Of a DNA stretch of 64,000 nt, positions 35,656 through 46,141 are shown piece after piece. The position numbers were made by a program, and so were the translations under genes. The first letter of the stretch is position 1. Every line of letters begins with the position of its first letter. Location of the stretch: the NCBI GenBank assembly GCA_024721245.1, contig CM045561.1, forward strand, positions 19,063,753 to 19,127,752, in the 5' to 3' direction. Source of the DNA: Mitragyna speciosa. Its lineage: Eukaryota; Streptophyta; Magnoliopsida; Gentianales; Rubiaceae. Below the pieces are notes generated by a model. That model ran no database searches, was not told the origin of the DNA, and saw only the letters and a program-made list of their open reading frames with translations.

Positions 35656-36305
35656 TCAAAGAATATTCCACTCCTTTGGGTGTAGATATATCAACAAAGT
35701 TCGTTTGGTCCTTTTCCCTTGCCTTCCTTTTTCTTGGACTTTCAAAACCTTATAAATTGGCACACTATCATTAAGTTCATCAATCATATAAACATCAAAA
35801 GAAGGTGAAGGTTGTTTCATCATATCATTCAAGCCAAAATTTACTTCATCCTTTCCTACTCTAAGCTTAAGTGAGCCATCTTGCACATTGATAATGGCAT
35901 CAGCTGTAGCTAGAAAAGGTCTTCCAAGTATTATAGATATTGAAATATCATCCTCCATATCTAAACAACAAAGTCAATTGGGATGATAAGATTATCCACA
36001 TTTATTAACGCATTTTCAATAACACTTAGTAGATGCCTAATTGATCTATCAGCTAGTTGTAAAGTCGTATTTGTGCTTTTCAACTCCTTAAAGCCTAGCC
36101 TTCAAGCAATTGATAAAGGGAGTAGAGAAACACTTACACCCAAATCACATAAAGCATTTGAAAAATTTATTACTCCAATAGTGCAAGAAATGGAAAAACT
36201 CCTTGGATCCATAAGTTTTAGTGGCAATTTATTTTGAATCCTAGCACTGCACTCTTCTATGAGTTCTATGGTTTCAAAATCATCCAAACTCTTCTCCCGT
36301 GTCAC
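35656..36305 (-). pseudogene. Athila-type aspartic protease region, frameshifted
   Basis: On the minus strand the frame at 36305-36102 contains FSISCTIGVINFSNALCDLG, the usual segment leading to the Asp of the Athila protease, followed by VSVSLLPLSIA. The next frame, 35958-35656, continues with ISIILGRPFLATADAIINVQ and LKLRVGKDEVNF. A frame change near 35960-36100 separates them. The protease would process gag; here it is split and followed by no polymerase. Confidence 0.8.
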
Positions 36306-36429
36306 TAAATTCTTGAGGAGTTTGTTGTACTTTGGAATCTACAAAATGCATCTACAAAAGGAATACTCACATGCAATTATTTTAGCATTTGTGTAGTCTT
36401 TTCTAGACTTTTATCAATCTTTGAACTTT

Positions 36430-37211
36430 TGAGCAGTTCTGAAAATGGAACTTGTGGAGGAATAAGGATAGTTTGTGATTTAGGTTCATCAATGATTTCA
36501 TTATCAATCATTACCTCTTTTCCTTTTCCTCTTTTTCATCTTCATCACTTCCACATCTTTTTTCTTTTTCCACACATGGTTCACTCAATTCCTTGCAATT
36601 TCTCAAAGTAATAGCTTGAACATGTTCCTTAGGATTGATTTTGGTTTTGCTTGGCAACTCTTCGAATTTCCTAAGGTTCATTAATTCAGTTCATTGTGCA
36701 ACAATGTTTTCAAGGCTTCTAATTCTTGCATTAGATTGATTTTCATGCATTTCCGTTTTTTTTAGCCATTTTCTCTATTGCTACTTCCCAACCTTGTTTA
36801 TTTTGAGAAAATATGCGTGGTGTGATCATTTTCGTATCCCTCCACCCAAGATTTGGATGGTTTCTCCAACCTGGATTGTAGAAATTAGAAGAGAAATTAT
36901 TAAAAGAGGAAGGCTTATAGTTATTTATATTGTACTTGCGCACCCACAAATAAATCATGAGAATCTCCACAAATAGTACAATATGCAATACTAGAAGATG
37001 AATGTTGATTTCCTAAGACAATTTTACTCAAAGAATTTATGGCATTCATCACACCATGCATTTGTGCCTTTAACATGTCATTAGAATCAGTTTCATATAT
37101 ACCTTGAGTCTTCCTATTGATACCTCTTTCATTCGCCCATTAATAACGGTTGGTTTCCATTTCTTCAATCAACTTTTGGGCCTCCTCCACCAACTTTGCA
37201 ATGAGAGCTCT
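36430..37211 (-). pseudogene. gag: Athila-type gag, C-terminal half
   Basis: Minus-strand reading gives GALIAKLVEEAQKLIEEMET near 37205-37145, then a CTICGDSHDLFVGAQVQY-like segment near 36990-36930. The lineage signature YNPGWRNHPNLGW follows at about 36875-36840, in the frame 36988-36743. Stops and shifts separate the pieces. The right edge at 37211 is an insertion site: the reading continues at 40258 once the solo LTR and one copy of its target duplication are removed. Confidence 0.8.
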
Positions 37212-40200
37212 TGTGACAGCCCCACCTTACCCTAAGGTGTACCAAAGGGCTTAGCAGAATGCCTGCCTAGCTCTCACCAGGACTCGGGTCAAGCACGCAC
37301 GTAGAATCCATGAATCAACCAATATTCTATAGAAAACCTGTAAATACATTCATATGATTCAAACTTAAGAGTAAAGGTATCAGTTAAGTAGTTTACATTA
37401 TAAGCACCTAACTAATACAAGTAAAATCTCAAACATCCTTTTCTAACCAAATCCTACCAAGGACTACTCATGAATTCTCACCACCAGCTTTAATAATAGG
37501 AGCCTGTTTAAGGAGAACAAATAAAAAGGGTGAGTTATAATAGCCTAGTGAGGTTCCCACACATGCAAACACACAGGTAGACAATTAGAAAAATAAATAA
37601 ATAAATAACATGTGCCATAAAACAGTATAAGAACAAGTAAGTAAACAATTGATCAAATAAGGAAGGATACATCTCAACCACGGGAGCAAGCTCAACCGCG
37701 GGAATATCAGGTACATAATCATGTGGCAATAATGTTCGGACCAATAGAGAAAACCAGGTCCTTACCAATGATCAGGTAAATATCAGATAACAGTACCCGT
37801 AACCACCCATGCACCTTTACCTCCTCAATACCTCCACTCCAAGGTGAGATCTCAACCCTGGAGGGTAAAACAGTTTGTTCAGTCAGAGTTGGCCTCTTTG
37901 AAGGAATCTCAACTCAGAGGAAAGAACACGAACCCTAATGCCCAACACCTTATATCCTCCTCAATACCAGTATGACTAACCGTGATGTAACTGGTGAAAG
38001 TATGACCACGGAAGTCTAGCCCAAAGGCTCAAGTTCAGTTGAAAGTTCACAAACAAGTATATTCACATTTGATAGAAGTTGTGCATGTAACAAATTGCGG
38101 GATAGATGTGATAAAGTACACATCTTACCCTCATATAGCACATTGTAGTAGCTAACAAGTATCAAGCATAAAATGGAATTAACACTTAAACATGCATCAA
38201 GCGCACATAAGGAAACACTCACCTGAAAATTTCAAGAAAGTGTCCTCGTAAAATGTGCGAGGTTCAGACTCGGATCCTGAAATTCATAAGTAGTCTAATT
38301 AACCTACTGGATTTTCTTTCAAAAGAATTTTTATAAAATGTACCAAGTTTAACTAGGGTTTTAAAATAAATGTAAATTGGTTATAGGGAAAATCCAAGAA
38401 GTTATAATAAAGGAATCCGGGTAAAACCCTAAATCAACTGATAAAGAAATTTAAGAAATTCCCTTTTTGAAAGTAATTTAGTTCTAAGGGCAAATAATTC
38501 ATTAAGTGTCAAAATTAAGGTTAAATTTAAAAGGAATAATTAATACTAGAAATTCGTTATTAATTTCCGCTTTATTTACTATATTAGTTGCAAAACTCTA
38601 ATAATTCGCTATACATTTTGGACCAAAAGAAAATATTGCTAAATACTATGAACTAAAGAAGTAGTTTAATTAAATATTGATTAGGGTTCAAGGTTTTGGT
38701 GTAAAAGAAATTTTGTCCAAAATAATTAGTTTATAAGTAAACTAGTTTTTAAAGTCCAAGAAAGATTTATTAGTAATAGTCAAGTATAATTTAATAACTT
38801 AGCAAAATTAATATAGGTTAAAATGAGAAAACTCCAAAATATCCTATACTTAAGTAAATTAATGGTTTTAAACTAATTAATATCAAACTAATGATATTTA
38901 ATTAAATTAAGACTAGTTAAATAACAAATTAGGGTTATTTGGTGAAAACATACTAAATCAAGTATAAAGTGAAACTAGTCAAATTTCACTTACACATTCA
39001 AAAGTCAAGTTTCTAACCAGTTTAAATCTTCAAAATTTATAAGAGTTTCTTCCTAAAATTGATTAACAAGGTTCCAAATTCATTGCACAACATTTTCCTA
39101 AAAACCGGTTAAGTAGATTAAACTTAAGGTGCTCATTATTTGGTGTCACTTCAACCAATTCACAAGCTGAAATTTCCAGCAGTTTTTGTCATCAAAACTT
39201 GGCCAAAACAAGGTTAATATAGCTGGAAATATTAAGTTATCAAAGCTGAATTTTTTGTAAACTAGTAAAGCTGAAATTTGTTCAAGGTTTGGAACAAGGA
39301 AGTGCCGGATTTGCAAGCTGAAATTCCAGCAACTTCAGCCCACTAAACAGGCCTTAAATACTGAAATTCTTCCAGAATTTTTCCTCTAACAAGACTAACC
39401 AACATGCCTTCTAACTCTAGTCAAAATTTCAGCCATAAATTCCAAGATTTTCCACTCAAATAGAGCATCAATCTCCTATACAAGTCCATACTAATCAAGT
39501 AGGTCATAACATAGTTAATCTACTATCAAGGAAAGGATCAAAACAAGGGAAACCTCATAATCATGAGCATAAATATTCATATATATAATCAAGAGAACAA
39601 AATATAACCATAAATCTTAAGTACTTAATGAAATCATAAGAAAACATAAGAAATCTTCTAATAAAACTTGAAAGAACTTGAAGTTTCTTGATGAATTTAC
39701 CTCAAAATAGGTAGGGTTTTAGTTGAAGAAGAGTGAATGATTAGTCCCTTAAGAACCTTCAACTTTGAGCAAGACTTGAGCTTGAAACTTGGAGAGAATT
39801 TGTTGAAATTTGAGGGGATTTCTTTTCTAGTTAGGTTTAGCTTTTGGGGAAAGATTAAGTTAGTCTTTTAAGTGTTTAAAATGGTTGAAATTGAAGAGTA
39901 TTTTGGGCAATAGGGTGGCCGGCCAAGAGGAGCAAAAAGTGCAAGGAAATTTGAGCCAAAAAATTGAAAAGAATTGGTAAAAGTAAAAGCCAATAATAGG
40001 TGGCCATTCATGGTGCTAGGTGGCATAATCTTCCAAATATCTAAGTAATAGGTGGCCTTACTTTTCTAAATATCTAAGCTTGGTTGGTAACATTTAATTG
40101 GTGTAATTTTCCTATGATTATCATTAAACATGTAATAATAATAATTCAAGAAATCAAATTGTAAAAGAAAATTATACAATAACAACTAATAAGAAAATTT

Positions 40201-40257
40201 TACAATTAACATTCATAACATAGAAACTAAGTGGTTTTAAACTTCTAGGGTTTTACA
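37212..40257 (-). mobile_element. Solo LTR, TGTAACACCC/GTCACA family, copy 1
   Basis: Plus-strand edges are TGTGACAGCC and GGGTTTTACA, flanked by GCTCT and GCTCC (four of five bases agree). It interrupts Athila gag. The opposite strand is taken as sense, because there a CT-rich leader precedes a candidate donor, and the other copies share that layout. It is about 0.6-0.8 kb longer than copies 2 to 4, with AT-rich extra sequence around 38400-39700. The conserved acceptor-like word TGAATTTCAGGATCC lies near 38270-38285 on the minus strand. Confidence 0.78.
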
Positions 40258-40262
40258 GCTCC

Positions 40263-40915
40263 CTTACAGCTACATCTATATTGATTTTTGCTGAATAATT
40301 AAATCCATTATAGAATGTTTGCACTATTAGCTAGTTAGGGAGTCCATGGTTTTTGACATTTTCTTATTAAGTCCTTAAATCTTTCCCAAGCCTCATATAG
40401 AGACTCTCCATCACTTTGATTAAATTTGGTAATGTCCATTCTTAGTCTTATGGTCTTTCCCGGTAGGAGATCCGTCCATGTAGCAAAGGTATTTGGTGAA
40501 AATGAATTAGCCATTACTTGGCTTTGTCTCTTAATGAAAATGAAAATAATCTTACCCTTATGGCATCTTTGAAAACATTATTTTGTTTACATGTATCATA
40601 TATTTCTAAAAAACTTGCGAAGTGAATGTGAGGATCTTCATTATTATAATCACCAATTGATTTTGTTGAACCATTTGAACAAGTCCCGTTTTAAATTCAA
40701 AATTACTAGCATTCACCGATGGTTTTATTATATTCGTATGATAATCGGTTGAGTTCGGCATGGCATAATCTCTTAAAGAACGAGTATGAAGGTCAGGTTT
40801 TTTTTATCTCCTCCATAGCTACCTCTTGTTGTAGATGTAGTTGAGGTGCAATAGAGGTTTCACCAGCGTCCTCCACCTATGCTTGTTCTTCTTACCTTTG
40901 TTTCATTGCCTTCCC
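40263..40915 (-). pseudogene. gag: Athila-type gag, N-terminal half
   Basis: The minus strand reads WTDLLPGKTIRLRMDITKF near 40490-40430, followed by DGESLYEAWERFKDLIRKC at 40412-40352. This is the core of the Athila/Ty3 gag capsid domain. The frame is not continuous over the whole block. The segment lies between two solo LTR insertions. Confidence 0.8.
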
Positions 40916-42639
40916 TGTGACAGCCCCACCTTACCCAAAGGCGCATCAAAGGGCTTAGCGGATTGCCTTCCTAGCTCTCGCCAGGACTCAAATCACACAC
41001 TCACTCAAATCATCCAAACACATATATAACCCATAAATACTTCATTATAATTCAACTTAACAGTACAAGTACCACTAAGAGGTTTTACATCCCAAAATAT
41101 ACATTGTATTTACAATAATAGCCCAAATAATTTGGCTATCAAAATAAAAGAAAACATATAATATCCAAAATCTGCTTTTCCAGCTTTAGTAGTACGGGAA
41201 GCCTGGTTAAAGAAAACAAATAAAAGGGATAAGCTATAATAGCCCAGTGAGTATTCCAATCAAGCAGCATACCATTAAAGTAATAAACATTGAATGATAA
41301 TAATTAACAAATTCAATAGACAATGAATAAGCAATGTGAAGTGTCATATAATCAAAGGCGGATACAGGCTCACTACGGGAGCAAGCTCAACCGCAGGAGT
41401 ATCATTCACTGAAATATATAACAGTGGTATCGGGACCGAGTTAATAGCTCAGGTATGAGATACTTATAAAATTCAATCCAGAGTTATCCTCTTTGCGGAG
41501 TTTAACTCAAATAGGAAAGAATAACACTCGCCTATAACCCCCAGCACCTTATATCACCCCGAACACACCAAGTTTGACTAGCCGTGTAGTAACGGTGAAG
41601 TTAGCCACGGAAGTCTAGATTTACTCATAAAGTTCAATCTTGAGTTAGCCTCTTTGAGGACTTCACTCAGATATGAAATAACACTCGCCTATAACGCCCA
41701 GCACCTTATATCCCCCTGAACAAACCAAGTTTGACTAACTGTGGAATAACGGTGAAGTTAAACATGGAAGTCGCATACACAAACAATCACATTAAAGCAA
41801 TGAAGCATATAACATTTAGCGGAAAAGGTGCGATAAAGTACACACCTTTCCTCAAATAACACATGTCATTAAATAACATTTATAGACATAAAATATTATT
41901 TCATGCAACATGCACACGCAGAAACACTCACTTGAAATGCTTAGGAAAATATTTCGTAAAAAGGTCGAGATTCGCTTTTGGATCCTGAAATTCAAAAGAA
42001 ATAATCTAATGAAAACCCGATTAAAACCCTAAGTAGATTAGTAAGAAAATTCAAGAAATAACCCAATTATTTCTAGGGTTTTGGTTTTAGGGTTTTAGGG
42101 TTTTGAACCTAGGGTTTAGGGTTTTCTTGGTTTAGAAAAATTTAATTCACCAATAGATCATTCTCTAAAAATTTCTGCACACCAAATTCCCTAAATTTTT
42201 GTATGTTCTAGGTTAAAAATCTCACCTATCATTTTTTTCTTCTTTAATTCTACCAAAATTTCGGCAGCATTTCCCCTAAAATCGGACTAACCCAAAAATT
42301 TTTACCTGCAAGAAATCAAACAACCAATCCAATTTCCAACAAGTTCTATGACTTCCATGTCTCAATCAAACTCAATTTCACTAAAAATTCCAATAAATTC
42401 AAGATTTCAACTCCAAGATTCTTCAACAATTTAACACATAATACATATCATTTAAAGGTTTAAATACTATATACCTGTCCATCTAACCAAGAAAACACTT
42501 TATTAACAAGCAAAACTTCATTTCAAAACTTAAATCTTCAAGTGTAATTGTAGACACCAAATTTTGACACACCATTTATTTTCAAACATGGGAAGGGCAT
42601 GTTTGCACTTTTTGGGACAAATTTTAATTTTTAATTTTT

Positions 42640-43255
42640 TAATAATTTGGAAGGCAAAATAGTAATTTTATCTGTAAATATTTTTCTATCAGCTTTTGGG
42701 GGTTTTAAATTCATATTTTTATTTTTATGTGAATTTGTTAATTTCTTATGATTTTTCTGGATTTAATTGGTCTTCTTCATATTTTTACCAACATAAGGGC
42801 AAAATGGTAATTTCACCTCGCAAGTACCATTTTAGCTCATTTTAAGTTCCAAATTCATTTCTCTAATTCTTTAAGCATGTTTCTTAATTTTCTTGATTTT
42901 TTCAAAGACGATTATTATTTTTTCTGTGAACTTTCATTGTCCAAGGGCAAAATCGTCATTTTACAAATTAAATTCATTTTTCACAAATTTTGAGTCAAAA
43001 ATGCATTTTCTAGTGTTTTAAGCTTATTTGTAATTTTTGATAAATTTTTGAAGACAGTACTATTTTTCTGTGAATTTTCATTGTCCGAGGGCAAAATCGT
43101 CATTTTACAGTTTAAATTCATTTCTTGTCAAATTTTGAGTCAAAAGTGCATTTTCTAGTGTTTTAAGCTTATTTTTAATTTTTGGTAATTTTTCGATGTT
43201 AATAGATATTTTTTTGTGTATTTTTGTTGTCTAGGGGCAAAATCGTCATTTTACA
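42640..43255 (+). repeat. U3 subrepeats, five units spaced 144-148 bp
   Basis: GGCAAAATCGTCATTTTAC-type motifs start at 42653, 42798, 42946, 43090 and 43236, that is with gaps of 145, 148, 144 and 146. Units share words such as GTCAAAAATGCATTTTCTAG. Confidence 0.85.
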
Positions 43256-43467
43256 CCCCGAGCGCATTTTTATCAGTTTTGAGCTCTAGTTTTTATTTTT
43301 GAAATCTACTGTGAATTCTTTTTGAAAATTTACAGATCGCTATCATATTCCTTGTATTAATTTTAATTTTAGGGTTAAAAAAATATTTTTTTAATAAAAT
43401 TAGCATTTTTAATACTGGTGGCATTTTCGTCATTTTATAGCATTCTTGGCCAACAAGACAAATGGCC

Positions 43468-43475
43468 TATAAATA
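43468..43475 (+). promoter_or_regulatory. TATA box of the nested solo LTR
   Basis: TATAAATA in the context GGCC-TATAAATA-CCC, about 230 bases after the last U3 repeat. The other two copies have the same arrangement. Confidence 0.68.
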
Positions 43476-44462
43476 CCCTTTCTTAATCAGCAGAAAAGAG
43501 AGGAGGAAAAATTAGAAACCCTAAAAAACACATTTTGATTTTACACATAAAAGATTAAAAACGCAACACACTAGAGTCGCTAGTTTCATTTTCTTCTTAC
43601 TGTTCCTGGTTTCAATTTACTGTTCATCATTCTTCAAGTTAAAAGCTTTTGTACCGGGTCTTCAAAAAGGTATTTTTGTTACCTTTTAATTGCTTCTTTA
43701 TGTGCTCCAACGTGCTCTAAGGTGATATTTTATGCATTTTTTATGCGTTTCTTATTTTATCCACTTTTTGTGTATTTATTTATTTTGTGTTATTTAATTT
43801 TAAATTTTATTATTTTGACGAAAAATGTAATATTCTTGTATTTAGCTAGCCAATGTATTATTTTCTTTTTATATTGTTTACAAACATTTTTGTATATTTA
43901 GATAGAAAGTGTAATAGATAGGGCATTTTTAGTTTCCCCCTTAAATTGTAAATCAAGCCCCCCGGTGTAATAGTTAGGGTTTATTTGCTTTTGTGTGCTT
44001 ATGTGCTTATTTGTTTTACCGCTTTCATTAGGATTTTGTATCTAGATATCATGCTTATGTGTTATGTGCTCCTATTTGATTTTATATGTCTTTATATGTT
44101 TAATTTGCTTTTAATTCACGTTTTATTATTTAAATTCATATTTTATGATATTCCGTCACCACACTAGTCCAACACTAGTTGTGGCTTCATTTCTTTTTCT
44201 CGCTAGTCCAACGCTAGTGAGACTTTTTAAAATGGGCTAGTCCAATGCTAGACCCTTAAGACATTTTAGTGTTAGGTGCATTCACGTGCATTTCACATTT
44301 CACACACTTCTAGTTTTCTTTCCATTTTGGATGTTTTCTATTATTATTATTTCTCATTATTATTATTATTATTTTTGACACATTTTTAAAAAATGCATGA
44401 CATCTAGGTTGCACTTCACTTAAAAATTAGGACATTTGTGTGATTCGACTAGAAATAATCGC

Positions 44463-44514
44463 CTACTCACGTGGGGAGCGGTGACATACAGGCCGTTTCT
44501 CCCTCCGTGAGTAG
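44463..44514 (+). other. Conserved stem-loop in the nested LTR
   Basis: CTACTCACG and CGTGAGTAG pair perfectly. Inside, GGGAG can pair with CTCCC and GG with CC. It is the counterpart of 28997-29048, although sequence between the arms differs. Confidence 0.65.
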
Positions 44515-45088
44515 AAAAATTCAGTCACGAGTTATTAGTCTCCCGTACCAGTCATGTTGCATACCCACCTTCTTTTTTCACTTACTATATATTATTATTT
44601 TCTTTTCTTTTTGCATCACATTTTGCATAAAACTCGTGACTCCCTCGAGGCCCCGACTCGGGTTTCGCAATTAATGCGATAATTCCAACCAAACCTCGAC
44701 GGAATATGCTGACCCTTCCGATATTCACATTTAGATTTATGATTTGCATTCATTTAGATACATCCGAACGCGATAGAATCTAGGGTTAATGTAGGAAAAT
44801 TTGATTAAACCTCGCAACTAGCCTCAGCTAGGTTGAAAGGGTGCCTCAGGCTCAAGCCTTTGCCTTCCCTTTCTTCAAACGTGACTCCCGGACCTTTTTC
44901 TCTCGTTTTTCGTAGACCGGAGTCGAAAAAGGGTCTTTAAATATTTTTCTAAAATTTTATTTTTTATTTTTGTTAAACGACTTTTCGGGTGACTTAGTAC
45001 ACCCTAACTCAGTACCAAGTGGCGACTCCATTTTTTTTTTCAAAATAAAACCCTTTTTCAAAAATTATTTGGCCAAACCTGTCGTACT

Positions 45089-45266
45089 TTTAGTCCCGGC
45101 CTTGTTTTCTTTTAAAATACCATTTTTCTTAAAATACACTTTTTCTACTAAAACTTGATTTTTCTCACACACGCACGTTTAGTCCCGGCCTTGTTTTCTT
45201 TTAAAATACCATTTTTCTTAAAATACACTTTTTCTACTAAAACTTGATTTTTCTCACACACGCACG
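45089..45266. repeat. 89-bp tandem duplication, two copies
   Basis: The segment starting TTTAGTCCCGGCC and ending CACACGCACG is present twice in tandem with a period of 89 bases and practically no differences. It appears only in this copy of the LTR. Confidence 0.88.
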
Positions 45267-46111
45267 GTATTTCAAAAACCTTTGTTTTCGAAAGGGTCAT
45301 CAAACCCGACCGTCCTTTCCGGGACGCGACAATCAATGACCCCACGAGCACCCCCTTTCCTCACGATTTTGGGACGCGACAGTAATAACAAGTATCTAGC
45401 ATGAAACTTGTACAAAAGGCTACCTAAAACTTGGAAAGAATAGCAAAAGTTCATAGTAGATACCTCAAACAAGCTTAGATCTTTGCTTAGGAAGAAGGTT
45501 AATCACTTTCAATGGTAGAAGATGATCAAAATAGAGAGAAAAACTTCAAGAAAATGAAAGCAAAAGAGAGAAGAAAGAGAGAAATAGAGGGCCGGCCAAG
45601 ATGAAGAGAAAAAGAAAGAAATAGGCCAAGAAAAATAGAAAAGAAATAAAGAGAAAAAATGGGAAAAGAAATAACCAATCATAGGAAGACAATAGTAAGC
45701 ATAGGGTTTTGACTTTCTTGCACGCTAGCCACCACTTGGCTAAACATAATTAGGGAAATTTTTTTAACATTTATCTTCCTATTAATTTGTAAGATTTCTA
45801 GGGTACAACCCTTAAAGGAAACGGTACAACATGCTAACATAAAAGAAATCATACTATTGTTTTATTTTCTAACAAATTTTGGTTTTTTTTTTCATTTTTT
45901 TCCTACTAATGAGCATAATGTGAATTAAATGATTTGTATGAATTTCTAGGGTATTACATTCCCTGTGATTCTTTCTATTTTCGAATAGAATGGAAGTACC
46001 ACCCTTAAACTTCTATGTATACACTTGCAAAAAGAAATAATATATTAAGAAACAAGTAAAATAAAATAATATTTAGAGTAATAAAGCTTGCATTGGCCCT
46101 AATATTGCCTT

Positions 46112-46132
46112 GATTTCTCGGCAACAGCACCA
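46112..46132 (-). other. Primer-binding site of the Athila-like element (degenerate)
   Basis: On the minus strand TGGTGCTGTTGCCGAG lies nine bases after the LTR end. It resembles the tRNA-Asp-type site TGGCGCCGTTGCCG of Athila elements. Confidence 0.65.
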
Positions 46133-46141
46133 AAAAATTAA

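Larger units (their letters stand above)
42549..45381 (+). mobile_element. Solo LTR, short form (2.83 kb) of the TGTAGACACC family, nested
   Basis: It starts TGTAGACACC, ends GGGACGCGACA, and is flanked by the exact duplication GTAAT (42544-42548 and 45382-45386). It has five U3 repeats, a TATA box at 43468, a leader ending in a candidate donor (CTTCAAAAAG then GTATTT near 43671), a CTAGTCCAAC cluster at 44160-44270, the hairpin at 44463-44514, and an 89-bp tandem duplication near its end. It lacks the long CT-rich insert of the minus-strand copy. Confidence 0.9.
40916..45958 (-). mobile_element. Solo LTR, TGTAACACCC/GTCACA family, copy 2, containing a nested solo LTR
   Basis: Plus-strand edges are TGTGACAGCC and GGGTATTACA, flanked by the exact duplication TTCCC (40911-40915 and 45959-45963). 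Removing the nested element at 42549-45381 and one duplication leaves about 2.2 kb, the length of copies 3 and 4. On the sense (minus) strand it has a GGCCGGCC-containing leader (45590-45600), telomere-like TTTAGGG words as read on the plus strand at 42074-42130, and the TGAATTTCAGGATCC acceptor-like word near 41975-41990. Confidence 0.87.

Noticed and set aside
42074..42130. Interstitial telomere (TTTAGGG) from chromosome fusion
   Set aside because: The words are irregular, few, and present at the same place in other copies of the same LTR, so they belong to the LTR.
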